Assembly (NCBI GenBank): GCA_001949185.1
Contig: BDGG01000005.1
Coordinates: 3,077,972 to 3,141,971, forward strand
Reading direction: 5' to 3'
DNA length: 64,000 nucleotides
DNA from: Ramazzottius varieornatus
Taxonomy: Eukaryota; Tardigrada; Eutardigrada; Parachela; Ramazzottiidae
This document shows positions 33,607 to 44,759 of the stretch, one piece after another. Within the stretch, counting starts at the first letter, position 1. Every line of letters begins with the position of its first letter. The notes beneath the pieces are model-generated. The model searched no databases and was not told where the DNA came from. It saw only the letters and a program-made list of their open reading frames with translations. The position numbers and the translations under genes are program-made.

Positions 33607-34972
33607 GAGCCTCCGATCCATTATACTGACCATATAATATTTGGGATCAGTCCTGGTTTGCTACAGAGTATTTTGAGTGCATTCTAGGTTCACTAAAGGT
33701 TTACATATGTCTATCAGACATGAATATCGCAGAACGGGTTCATGTATGGTTCACGTACAGTATGTGATACAAGCTGTTTGCTTCGCCTTCGGCTCGCTCG
33801 CAGCTTGCTCCACATCGAGAAAAACACGCTAAATTATGCGCGGTTTCTTATAGGTCTCAGCTTTGAGCTATTGAAACTAAAACTTTCTGTTTCCATTGTT
33901 CAGTCAAAATGAAGATTTAGTTTGATTTGTTGCAAACTGGTCGTTTCAAACTGGCCCACGACAAAGAACGGAGGCTCCGAAAAACCTTCCGGAAAATTTT
34001 CGCTAATCGCCTGCTTCGCGTAACGAGTCTCAACGTCCCATGATCAGCGCAAGAAGTGAGTGAAGCTCGGCCTCTGCGCTAATTGGATTTCTTGCGCCAC
34101 TCGGATTTTGTATCCACCTGTCTATACCATCAATATTTTCATGAGGAAATGGCTATCGGCAAAACCCCGTTTGGCTGTAGGCACCCCTATCGAAGCCCTA
34201 TTTCACTTCTGATTTGCTACAGACATCCCTGTTAATACAATAATTAGGAAACCTTCAGTCTAGAACATAGCTATCGACAACCGATCAGGAAATTCGCCCG
34301 GAATGTGGCATGGCTTGCTCAGACTAAGGAAAGTTTTTCTGTAACATTGTTGGACATAATCTCAAGTACACTTAGTTTCAGTTTGATAAGAACAGGGAAA
34401 TGATTTTGAAAACAGGGGTCCATAGTAATACCGCATGAAAGGGGTGTTTGAAATTATCGAATTAAACCGGGGTGCCTACAGCGTAACGGGGTCTGATAGT
34501 GGTGCCTGTAGCATCACCCTTTTCATGATGGAGATGAAATAACCATGAACTGAGATACGGAAATTCGATGGCAGCCTTGGGATGTACCCCCGATGCATGT
34601 ATCCGAGTCTGGAGATTGCTTGGTGATAACCTTGGCCGGCCATTGCCCCCACAACACTAAAATCATGAAAAACTTTGTAAAAAGTTAACGGTGAGCAGAA
34701 TCAAAAACTCGGCTCCGTCACCCACTCCTCCATATTCCTCCGTACTATCTACAGTCAATTTTGGGTTATGATTGATATTATGGTTACTTTGAACTTGTCT
34801 GGACAAAGACCCAGAAGATAACAGTATATATAAATTAGAATTCATGTCCGACAAGACATATATGTCACAATTATATGAACGTTTACTGAACCCAAAATGC
34901 GCTCAAAACGCTCTGTAGCACACTAGGACTGACCTCAAATGTTATATGGTCAGTATAATGGATCGGAGGCTC
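33607..34972. mobile_element. Non-autonomous transposon with about 120-bp inverted ends
   Basis: The left end GAGCCTCCGATCCATTATAC (33,607) is mirrored at 34,953-34,972, and the inverted similarity continues for about 120 bases through 'gtgcattctaggttca' on the left and its counterpart on the right. The element is about 1.37 kb, has no transposase frame and contains the repeat shared with 22,190-22,960. No target duplication was recognised. Confidence 0.85.
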
Positions 34973-34979
34973 GTCCGAA

Positions 34980-35700
34980 CAGGGACTGCGTAGTATAAGC
35001 TATGATCAATGCACACCGTATCGGCCTTTAATGATCACCCCACACTGAAGGGAACCGGCACTACTTTTTCCGCTTCTCATTATGCGTTCCAATCCTTTTA
35101 CCACCTCAAGTGTTCTCGGAGGTGCTACACTTTACGATGCATCTGCAACAGGAAGTGCCAGAAACCTAGTTGGTGACTCCGAAGCTAATGAAAACACATC
35201 TCACACACACTTCTTCAGTTTTACGATCTGCTAACTAGTGCGTGCAACGCTGACGTTATCAAGTCGGGTGGAGAACAACATTGACGTTAGCAGTAAGCCG
35301 TATAAATATTTGGGTAGACAGCAAACGAAGAAAAATAACATCCTCCCAGGCAGGTGTATGGTCCTCGCCTTATCGAAAGGGATTAAGCCAATAACAGATA
35401 CCCATCATCACGCAGTTTTTTCTGAGCTTCTAGACTATAAACTACAGATTTACATCTGGGGTCTCTCAGGATACGTAGCTGGTGAGAACAACCATCGCTG
35501 TTTTATAAGAGCTCATTATATGACGACCATAATATCCCATAAGGTCCAGACGGTATCGCAAGGGACTTAGCAAAGGCTTCCCTGATGTACATTTGCGTTA
35601 ATCTTCCTACCGGCCAGAACAATATTATGGTTGCCAGAAAGCATATTTCCACATCCTTGACTCATTAGAATGCTTTGTCGATACTGAGTTCTAAGCTCAG
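34980..35700. other. No gene seen; upstream region of the neuropeptide cluster
   Basis: This stretch would hold the promoter of the first neuropeptide unit. No clear TATA element was selected. Confidence 0.3.
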
Positions 35701-35715
35701 AACTGCGCTGCAAAC

Positions 35716-35999
35716 ATGACTTCCTGGTTGTCTTTCGTTGTGTGCCTTACGCTGGCCTATGTTTTCCTCCATGTTGCCATACCCGTGGAGGCTATGCCGA
35801 CGCTGATCGATTCAGTTGATTCGGAAGATGCATCGATACCAACACGTCCACTTGTCTTGAAAGTGCTGATCAGCAACTCTGAGTTTCATGATGCAGCCAA
35901 CAGATACGGGCCAACCTGGGAGAGGATCGTAAAGCTTGCCGAGAGCCTCGGGAAGGTCAGCGACCTGGAGCGGTACTTCGAACATCGCGGACGGCCCAG
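35716..35999 (+). CDS. NPY/NPF-type neuropeptide, unit 1 (first exon)
   Basis: ATG 35716 opens a signal peptide (LSFVVCLTLAYVFLHVAIP, likely cut after VEA). A propeptide follows with an amphipathic helix (WERIVKLAESLGKVSDLERY) and the end FEHRGRPR. The exon stops at the donor AG|GTAACT with two bases of the last Arg codon, the conserved phase-2 intron position of NPY/NPF genes. The RxR followed by an aromatic amide is the family's receptor-binding end. No own second exon of the form [G/A]-TAY/TTY-GG was found before unit 2. The exon at 37,280 (G-TAC-GGA-stop) fits in phase and would yield RPRY-Gly. If the intron were retained, translation would stop immediately after Arg. There is no dibasic site inside, so the mature peptide could be long (NPF-like). 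Confidence 0.72.
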
Positions 36000-36881
36000 G
36001 TAACTTCTTCTTTTCTTTGTACACTTGGCAGACCATCGATATCAAGATGATTCCGAGCGATGCTCTGGAAACTCTGGATTTCGTACCACATGAATCGACT
36101 TTCCCTTCGAGTTCTCCTATGGCTTGTTGACAGTAGGACCAAAGTAAGCTGAGGCAAAGTATCAGATAAAAAGTCCCTATTTGACCGATGTTTGGTTCAC
36201 CGGCTTTAACGGAACGCTAATCTCCGGAAAACCATTCATATTGAGCGCGAATAGTTCCTAGGACATGGAACTAATCCAAATTAACGCAAGAAGATCCCGT
36301 GGTCCCAGTGGGCGTGGTACTTGTTGACACCGAACCTTTTCCGCATTATCTTTTGCACTACTGTGATTTCCGAAAATACCCACGTCACCCGCGAAAATTT
36401 AATCCCCGCGAAGATTGTTTTGTTCGATAATATCCGCGGTTCAATTTTCTTGCCACTGGAGAATACGAGTGGGCTACGGAAATCACAGCGCGGTGTTTAC
36501 TTTTTCCATCGATACATAGATAATGGATATTACTGCTTTTCTTTCAGTATTCGTGCCCACCATCCCCACAATATCGACCTGCGTCTTCCATTTCACTTAG
36601 TGGTATGGCGAAAGAGATCATTGTGAGATCGATCACCTTCTGGGAAGGTTGGCGATTTTCAGGAATGACGATCGCACTCACCCGTAGCCCCCATACAGTC
36701 AGGCAACGGTTTACAAGACCATAAAACTAATGATATTCCCTCTGGATGTAATTTTGCCACACTGTGTCACGGTGAAGGCTCCCTTTGCTAGACATGCAAA
36801 GTACCACACCCTCCAGCCAGCATTTCCAACCGGTCATGCAGCGCTGACTCGTATAAGTTTTGATACGTGTGATTTGGGTTC

Positions 36882-37289
36882 ATGGACCCGTTATTTCGGT
36901 TAAAAATGGCCGTCCACATCTTGCTAATTTTTGTGATGATATTTAGAACCGTACGAAGTGATCCTCGTTCGCCAACGCGGCCGTGGACCATGTTTAAGAA
37001 GGATTTAGAATCATCTTCTTCCGAAGGAGATGGTGGAAATCGTGGCGCGCAAAAGGGTCATGCCCAGTTGAACGTCACGCTAAACAAGTTGAGGCAGCTT
37101 GCCGCATACTACAGTCACCGCGGTCGCCCGCGGTAGGTCAACGTGCGTCAAAACTACTGATCATTTCTGGGTTTTGGAACGGACTCCAGATCTATTCTTT
37201 TACGACATGGGTCGTGGCCCAGCGATTAGAGTTTACATACTGGAACTGCTAATTTAAGCGTTGTCTTCTGTCGTTTCAGGTACGGATAA
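36882..37289 (+). CDS. NPY/NPF-type neuropeptide, unit 2 (two exons)
   Basis: Exon 1 (36882-37132) encodes a signal peptide (MAVHILLIFVMIFRTVRS; an alternative upstream Met adds eight residues). Then come a serine-rich segment with a Lys-Lys pair (MFKKDLES), the helix LNVTLNKLRQLAAYY and the end SHRGRPR. The donor CG|GTAGGT splits the last Arg codon in phase 2. Exon 2 (37280-37289) follows a strong acceptor (TCGTTTCAG) and contributes only G-TAC-GGA-TAA, so the precursor ends Arg-Pro-Arg-Tyr-Gly. Gly would donate the amide, giving an RPRY-amide peptide. The split-Arg intron plus RxRY-Gly are strong family evidence. Without a cleavage site after Gly none is needed, because it is the C-terminus. 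Secretion through the regulated pathway is inferred. Confidence 0.85.
37280..37289 (+). other. Ten-base terminal coding exon, possibly shared by units 1 and 2
   Basis: The acceptor ends at 37,279. The coding part is a single G completing Arg, then TAC (Tyr), GGA (amide donor) and TAA. Unit 1 ends in AG and unit 2 in CG, so both give Arg on joining. It is the only terminal exon seen for unit 1 in phase. Confidence 0.5.
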
Positions 37290-37870
37290 TTGTGAATTAT
37301 CCTCCTTGATCTTCATTGTACTGTACTCCGATCATGGGGACTGGAACCGGGTGACCACTGCCATCACGGTCAATACATGCTTTTGTTTCGGTAACATGGA
37401 TGGTCACGGCTAACTGTCCGTTTGCCCTCGAACGACAATCTTCGTCCTGTTAAAAAATGTTTGAGCTATACTTTACGCTTTTCATAACGATTGCCCTCGA
37501 ACTGTGTGGAATTTCTGGATGTAACTGCTTTTCCTACGTGAGTACGTGTTGGCTACTTGATTCAGTTTAGCGCTTCTTGTGGATATCATTGAATCAACAA
37601 ACACTCTACGAGCATATCCGTTGAAGACTTTCGCGCGCGTAGAAGCAGTGAACCTGATGCGAGTTGCAGCACACCAAGAACCAGCGTAACAAGTGTTGAG
37701 GTACATAGAACGATCATGGACGGCTTCTGCCGATGCTTGTAATTGGGTTCAGCTGACTGCTGTTCACATAGAACACTTCTCCACTTCAGTCCTCAAGGTT
37801 CTCGCGCGAGTATTTGCTACAGCGTGTAAATTCGAGAAACCGCACTTCACAGTGATCCAGCATGAGGAAG
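37290..37870. other. No gene seen
   Basis: No recognised coding sequence was found; this would include the 3' UTR of neuropeptide unit 2. Confidence 0.35.
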
Positions 37871-37878
37871 AGCCGCAT

Positions 37879-38001
37879 ACTGTAATGCTTCTTGAACTTC
37901 GCAAACTGACGTCACAGTAAGCGTAGAGTTTACGGGTATGGTGACACATACAACAAACGCTTACAGTGCCGCAATTCGCGAAGTTCAAGAAGCATTGCAG
38001 T
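37879..38001. repeat. Inverted repeat with about 44-bp arms
   Basis: The left arm 'ctgtaatgcttcttgaactt' and following bases recur in reverse complement at 37,957-38,001 ('aagttcaagaagcattgcag'). The spacer is about 33 bases. It lies between neuropeptide units 2 and 3 and may be a remnant foldback element. Confidence 0.75.
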
Positions 38002-38004
38002 AGT

Positions 38005-39285
38005 TCGGAGGCGTACGCACAAGCTTGCTTCGGGTATTTGAGGTGTCGCCGGGGGTCTTTCCCTGAGCACTTGAACCCAGGGCCGGCGCGGCCTGCATTG
38101 AATGTATCAGAGTAATACCGTGACGTCACTGGCTCAGGCTGTTTGCAGTGCGAAAGCGATCGTGGCGCATGACGTCATGTGACAAGCTTGGTACATTCAA
38201 TACACGACGGAAAACTGTTCGATACACTGTACGTCGTCAAAATCCGTACCAGGGTCAGGGTGTTCGCCGACTTTTGAGTTCTGAGTGCGGTGGTATACCT
38301 GGCCCTAGGATGGGGTCGATAGAGTTGGGGCACGCATGCAGGGGATAAATCGAGGACCCAGGGGATCAAACTTGCGCCCTCTGTTGGTGAAGCCTAGCTT
38401 CGACAAACGGTGACATTTAGCCATAACACTTTTAGGGAAAGGCTCTGCAGAGACTTGTCCGAATCTTCGGTATTCAGTCAGGGTCGGTTCAATATTGTTG
38501 CTCGGGTGGTAGCGAGTCCAGTGACAGACAAAAACTAACAGTAACGTTGCTCAAGACATCGGAAAATTTCACTCAGATCGGGGCAAGTTTTGTCTTAGTC
38601 TCACTGGCTGAGAATCTGTGCTGTTTCAAATGATGGTGGTTGGATCACGATCCTGCCTGTGTCTAATTTTGATCGGTCGTTTGGCTTTGCTACGCATCAG
38701 CTCTTCACGGTCACGTTTTCAACGACCCTCGCACTCACCATCCTGAAAGGTTAGATAACACCAGAAAGCAAGAAGGAAACTCGCGTGTACCGCGCCTCAG
38801 GTTTAATCGTTTACCTTTTACGGAAATAATCCCGGAAGCGTGAGTTTTGTTAAGAACTGACAATAGACCCGAAGTAAGCTGGTAAATGAGATGATTTGAT
38901 GACGACGATTCCCAAAAGTCCTCAGGCAATTTCCGGCTTTAGTCAGTGGCAGACAGATTTTCATTTTGTGGAGTGATGTTTCCGACAACCGGCCTGTCAA
39001 ATGAGCATGTTTGTTCCCCTATCCGTCAAAAGTTCTCACAAGCTTGAATGACTTTGAGATACGGTTTACCGGCAGGTACAGACGACAGAACGAAAGCAAA
39101 ACGGGCAATCCTTGTACCGTTTCATGATCCCCAACCTTAACTATTCATAGCTCGTTATGGAGTGCAGACCCAATAATCAGTCTCCTACTTAAACCTCCGT
39201 TTGAGATATGAAGAAGAACAGTTGATTCGGTTGAGCTCCTCATCTGCCCTAATCCTCCACCAACTCACCAAACATTGATCGAACG
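38005..39285. other. No gene seen
   Basis: No further neuropeptide-like exon (RxR at a phase-2 donor) was found between units 2 and 3. Confidence 0.4.
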
Positions 39286-39288
39286 GAC

Positions 39289-39698
39289 ATGGCGGTCCAT
39301 CAATTGATTGCTATCACGCTTCTGTTCAATGGGATGTTCTGCAACGGTCTGTGGTTGAGTCGCTCGTGGATCATCCCCAACACGACTCCAGTCGCCGGAG
39401 ACGTCCAACAAGCCACCCCAGCAGTGCCAGTGGAAAAGAAGATTCCGATGCATAACGTTGATCTGGAGCACCTCCGTCGACTGGCGGAAAGGGTGTTCGG
39501 AGGCAGTCGGCCATCCCAGCCTTTTGGCCGACCTCGATTTCGGTAAGCAGTCAGAATTATAAAATGGAATTCATACTTGGTTATACTCTGGGCAGTTCCT
39601 TGAACAATATCTTGTATTACAGTTATGGAGCACTTCCTGTACCGGTACCATCTATGATCTCATCCGACACTGCGTACGATGCCGATGCATCACAATAA
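39289..39698 (+). CDS. NPY/NPF-type neuropeptide, unit 3 (two exons)
   Basis: Exon 1 (39289-39542) has a signal peptide (MAVHQLIAITLLFNGMFC and onward), a Pro/Val-rich spacer with VEKK (a likely dibasic cut), the helical part DLEHLRRLAERVF and then PFGRPRFR. The donor CG|GTAAGC splits the last Arg in phase 2. Exon 2 (39623-39698), after a TATTACAG acceptor, begins T-TAT-GGA, giving Arg-Phe-Arg-Tyr-Gly. It continues with 22 residues (ALPVPVPSMISSDTAYDADA and two more) to the stop. The C-terminal motif is RFRY-Gly instead of RPRY-Gly. Unlike typical precursors, no Lys/Arg follows the amide-donor Gly, so amidation would need another cleavage. Units 2 and 3 both open with MAVH, a trace of common origin. 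Family assignment is good; product form is uncertain. Confidence 0.8.
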
Positions 39699-40127
39699 TT
39701 TAGCACTGCTATACGACAGCTACGACGAGGCGTCGACTTGAACCCGCTGCACATATGAAGAGGAGCAAGTAGTTTCTGTTTTACAAGGTACTCTCACTAG
39801 AGCAGTTTGATCATGTTTTGGCCAGTATCGACAAGTTCTCAAAAATAGTCACGTACAAAGCTTACATGCGGAACTTCTTTGTTCCGACATATCCTGCACA
39901 AAACGCATCCCGACGAATGTAATTTTTTATTTATTAAGTGTGAGTTGCACTTCTGAACTGGGGTCTTGTGGACACAACTGTAAATCAAAAATTTGCCCTG
40001 GTAGGGAAGCACTTTGTACACTGTATTAATAGCAAGGTAGCTTTGGTGAGTCTCCGGTATTCGAGCGATCCTCTGCAGTGAGAAATATGAAGCATTCGGC
40101 TTGTAATGGATGTGAAATAGGGAATGG

Positions 40128-41110
40128 TTAACCAGATGTCGGCAAAGTGTTGAATCGGTAACATCCTCCGTTATTGGCTAAAGCAGTCTTCAGGACGTTT
40201 ACTTGTTGAACAAACTGTGCAGGTGCGGTTGGTGCAGGGTTGCACGGAGGGAAGGCAAGAGTGGAGTTCCAGAGGGTAGAGCTGAGGTCGCTGAATGCGT
40301 ACCCGTATGGTTGCAAGGCTTGATTGACCGCATTTTGAACCAGAGTTTGTGTGGTTGCAGGCAGACTAGGTGGTCTAAGTCTTGTTAGAACAAATATGCT
40401 CGGTGTCAGGCAAAAGGTAGGTCGGTTTGGGTCTCTGGCCGTACACACTACACTGACTTCAACGTTGTCGTAATCAGTGTAGAGAATGGTGAGTACCGCT
40501 CTGACTAAAAACAGACCAGAGCACTCGGTGGTCCGTCATGCAGCTTTCACCTTTCCCGAAAGCCATTTAGACCGTATTCCACAACATTCTCGGAGGTTTG
40601 AAGTGCTTACCTGGGGTGGTACTTCCTTGTCGCCAGACAGAGCTTATTTTCTTCCCGTCAGCTGTGAAGTTGGCCTGTTGAAAAGTCGAAAAACAGGCTG
40701 GTGTGGTTGTTCCAGCTTGCGCAGCGGGAACGAAGGCTTGGGTGGTCCAGTGCATAGCTACGGTGAGTGGCGTAGTACTAGCGATTCCGATGGGAAGGTA
40801 CGTGCTAAAGGCATTGGCATCAGTGATCCCCACCGTGAGGTGCTTGTACTCGTACCACGTTCCGTACATCTGGAAGTAAACATCTTGTGTGCGTAATTAT
40901 TACACATACGGAAGACAGACCGCTTCACATGGGAACCTATCTACAAAATACTGTAGTACTTACTTTGCAAGGATCAAGCGGGATGCCGGTTAGAATCAGC
41001 GGGAAGCCGGCTTTTCCGAGTGAGTCGAGTTGGGTCTGGCCACGCACCGCATGCCGACTTAGGACGGACAGTACCAACGTTAACACAGGGGCACTGAGCG
41101 AAAAATACAT
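40128..41110 (-). CDS. Secreted lipocalin
   Basis: Three exons join in phase: 41110-40964, 40869-40611 and 40504-40128, giving 260 residues. Exon 1 carries a signal peptide (FSLSAPVLTLVLSVLSRHA) and ends near a conserved Cys. Exon 2 starts MYGTWYEYKHL, containing the G-x-W motif of the first lipocalin strand. Exon 3 begins with the strand LTILYTDYDNVEVSVVC, which matches the second conserved lipocalin motif (TDYxxY...C), followed by a Cys-rich, Pro-rich tail. The protein would be an extracellular carrier of a small hydrophobic ligand; which ligand is unknown. It is longer than the typical 180 residues because of inserted loops and the tail. It is not of the FABP-like tardigrade heat-soluble type by its exon pattern, though I could not align them. 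Confidence 0.82.
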
Positions 41111-41199
41111 TTTAGACAGAGTTCGCTCTCCGATCAGCCGAAGTAAAAAACCCTGGACAACACTAGAGATCACCGCGTGGCTGACAGTCGTGAATCCGA

Positions 41200-43650
41200 T
41201 GAGAATATCTTGAGCCGATTCGGACTTTATCTGAAAAATTAGTTGGCAAGATCATTGAGATGGTGAATTCCATTCTATGGGTTTTCGGCTCGGTAATACG
41301 TTACTGAACACCATAATAGAAATGCTGCAGTCAGAACTTTTGCGTATTCTCTTGAGAATGCGCTGATCATATCAAACCCATATCTACAGACTTCGCCGGG
41401 CACCGTTAAATCAAAGTAAGAAAAATCAAATAATGAGATAACATGAAATTTCCGGCACGTGGACATGTGGGTCGTGGAGACAGATGACATATGAGACTGT
41501 TTGCATTACAGTTTAAACAGACGGCAAATACCAACGTAACAAACCGCACAACAGAGTTGTGGATCAATGTGCATTGCGGTTTCCGGCCCTGCCACAACGC
41601 TTTACTCGCTTGTTCGAATCCTACTTACGCTTTCCAAGTGCTGCCACCTGTCATTTGATTCGGAAAATAACAGCCGTTGGGGAAGTCGGCGGTACAAAAA
41701 CACAAACGACTCCTTGACAGCAGCAGAAACTCATTGACAGAGAAAGTTGAGCTATTAGGATGAGGAGCCAATTTGGAAGCGAAAACGAAGGCGGTGAGTG
41801 CATGGACAATAGCCGTGTAATTCTACATAGGTATTTCTCGTCGCGTCAGAAAACGCCCAGCAGGGAGTAAAGATTTTATAACCTCTGACACCAGCGTGCC
41901 GGTGAACACGAAAAACATACACTGATTCCCATAAGTCAGTGACTAGCCACCCTACACGTCCATTCACAACTTCCTTCATTGTTAAACGATTTGGATATTC
42001 CAAAGATCCCTGCGTAAACTAACGCATTATCTTTATGACCACGTGATTTCCGTGCAAACTCATCGATGAATTAACTGGCAATGCTCGGCCTACAAATCTT
42101 TCGAACTAGCTTGTTTTCGGTGCCGCGCCCAGAGTCAGAGTGCCCGCCAAAAGTTGGTACAGTCCATTTGGCATCGTAAGGCCAATATCGGTCTTTCAAA
42201 TATGCCCACGCATGAATTATTCTTAGCTCTGCAGAAGAAATTTCGCTAACAGGCCAACGAGGAAGTAGTATCGGTTGTTTTCGGCAGGGAATACTCCGTA
42301 TGCCTTGTCTCCGATATCCTTACCACCAGGATATGCCTGAATGGTAGCCAGTTCAATAAACACGACTCAGCTTTTTTTTCAGGTCTTTCGATCAAACGGA
42401 ACGGAATATATCGTAAGTTTAAGATGAAACAGTGTGTTTTACGCCGCGAAAAACCCAAATCGGCATGTTAGCGAAACTTCTTCTACAGAGCTCAAAAAAT
42501 TTCACACGTAGGCTTTTCTAAAGCGCCGGTATTGGTTCTACCGTACGATAAGAAGCGGATTGTGCGAAATGTTGGTTACGTGACGGTGCTGAAAATTAGT
42601 TAGTTCTGAAGGATTTCAGGCCGAGCACTACCAGATGATTTATCGATAAGTTCGCACGAAAGTCACGTGGTCCTGACGATAAACATTATTCTTCGCAGGC
42701 ACGACGAAGGAAGTAATGAATTTCTGGATGGACGTATCTGGTGACTAACTTAATCACTCATGGGAGCCGAAGTATGCTATAGAAAGCAAAATCGTCGGAG
42801 AACCTCCACACAGAAAATCAGGAACAGGCGGGTGCGGGCAGAAAGAGAAAGTGAAGGAGCCAGGAGAAGAAGGGAATGAGAAATACATTTCCTGCCTCGC
42901 GTTATGAACGAAACACGAAAACGGAGCACGACAATGCAACGTAGGAGGGACAGCAAGTGGATATCGGCGGCTCACTTTTGTTAAAATGGACTTCTGACCA
43001 AATCGTTCACGAATTGGCCTCTAAGTTTTGGGATCCTAACGGTAAAGTTGAACCACTGATGCAGTCAGGTGTAACAGACATCGAGGAAAACGATGCTCGA
43101 GTTCATTCGCCTTCTGGCTAGTGGTCAATCGGCTACGTCAGAAAAATCTGGAGAGGCTCAAAATGTTGAGTGAAAAGTTTTAGACGTCACGGTGACATCA
43201 TACAGCGTGAGAATGCTGCTGTATCTGTTCGGACGCAAAATCCTCCAAGCGGGGGTATCTCAGCTGGTGATCACCCCCAGAATTTTCGAGAAGATCTTCC
43301 CAAAAGGGTGAATAGTTTCTGGAGACTTCGAGCCACGGTGAGGTGCGGCAAACTGGCCACGCGATGCCCTTCGACATGCTTGACAGCCTCATGTAAAAAA
43401 AGAGTACTTTGGAAACAAGAACCATTTTTACAAATTGGGCCGCTACGACTCGAGTATATTTAATAATATTTGTAGTGCGTTCAAGCATAATAGTGACAAA
43501 ATCACTCTTTTTTACGTCTCGCAGAACACTCGGATCAGGTTGTTCTCCTGAACCAGTGACTGATTTTTGAACATTAGCTCATTGTGTATCTTTTGGGATG
43601 GGCTTCTACTGTGTGATGCTGGTTTTCGTTGTGCGAAGTCGATCTGAAGA
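41200..43650. other. No gene seen
   Basis: There are several medium open frames (41,755-42,003 minus; 43,198-43,488 minus) without recognisable motifs. No repeat was recognised. Confidence 0.35.
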
Positions 43651-43653
43651 ACA

Positions 43654-44340
43654 TGTAGCTACTGTCTGGCGGAGACGGTGACGCAACTGTCTCTGCCAGA
43701 CAGGAGCCAATTGATTTTCAGGGGGCGCTACGGTACGCGAGAGAGACCTGGGAGATATTACTTTATTTCGACGGTCTTTTTCGGCAGGTTTGAACAGAGA
43801 ATAAACTAATTTCATCAGAGAACAAACTAATCTAGAGTAAACTAAAGAACAGTAGACGATTAATACGAAGCAATCATTGTATGAAAACGACCTGAAATGA
43901 AGCAAACATAAAAGTATAATTAGTAGAGATGCTGACGCCTGGAAGGGGGCATGTACACCTCCTCCTTCATCCGAGTCTGTCGACGCTTCTCCATACGTCA
44001 GCGAGTGTCGGACGAAGACGGCTCGGACTTGGGTACTACTCTGGAGTCCGACTTCTCGGATGTGGAGGTGGAGATGGGGACCGAACTGGATCGGAGCTCG
44101 AATGAGGGAGGAGGAGCTGTACATGCCCCCTTCCAAGAGTCAGCGTCTCTGCTAATTATACTCTAATGTTTGCTTCATTTCAGGTCATTTTCATACAATG
44201 ATTGCTTCGTATTAATCGTCTATTGTTCTTTAGTTTACTCTAGATTAGTTTATTCTCTGATCTCCCAGGCCTCTCTCTCGTACCGTGGCTCCTATCTAGC
44301 GGAGACAGTTACGTCACCGTCTCCGCCAGATGGGAGCTAT
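43654..44340. mobile_element. Foldback transposon, about 690 bp
   Basis: Most of the element is an imperfect palindrome. The outer ends 'gtctggcggagacggtgac' (left) and its mirror (right, 'cgtctccgccaga') are themselves small stems. Internal arms such as 'aaagaacagtagacgattaa' on the left are mirrored on the right, down to 'catgtacacctcctcc' against 'ggaggagctgtacatg'. The central spacer is about 120 bases. The left arm contains about 60 extra bases near 43,760-43,830. There is no transposase. Confidence 0.88.
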
Positions 44341-44759
44341 ATCTTCTACCTGACGCGTTGACGCCAACGAGACTTTCAAGCCATGAACGAAGAAATTCGC
44401 GCATTCGCCTGCAGTCGAGTTGCACTAAGCCATTGTGTTGCAAACGGTGACCAACTGTCTAGGTTCTCCGACGAAGTCGAGAACGGAAATTTGGTATTTG
44501 AATCCGGAAAAAATTGTTTTCGTTTCGGAGCTCTCGCCAGAAATTTACCGATTCTAGCGGGAAACCAAGTGTATGCGTAAAGAAATCTTTCCTTTTTTCA
44601 CACATTTAACTTTTATAACTCAGGGCTTTGGCAGAATTGGCTTGAATGAATCGAGCCTCATGTTTCCTGAATGAGAAAGCATCTGGCTGCAGGCATAAAT
44701 CAGTTTTGTACTGCAAAGAAAGTGTCGGAAGGTGAACGATTTTTGCCGCTGACGTGGGC

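Noticed and set aside
36541-36626. Strong acceptor at 36,547 as the exon after neuropeptide unit 1
   Set aside because: In phase it would change the last Arg to Ser and give no aromatic-Gly amide signal.
36601-36690. G-TAT-GGC at 36,603 as a private second exon for neuropeptide unit 1
   Set aside because: It would give Arg-Tyr-Gly in phase, but the two bases before it are TG, not AG, so no canonical acceptor exists. The nearest AG gives the wrong frame.
43951-44166. Acidic open frame inside the foldback element
   Set aside because: It is a by-product of the palindromic arms and has no independent support.
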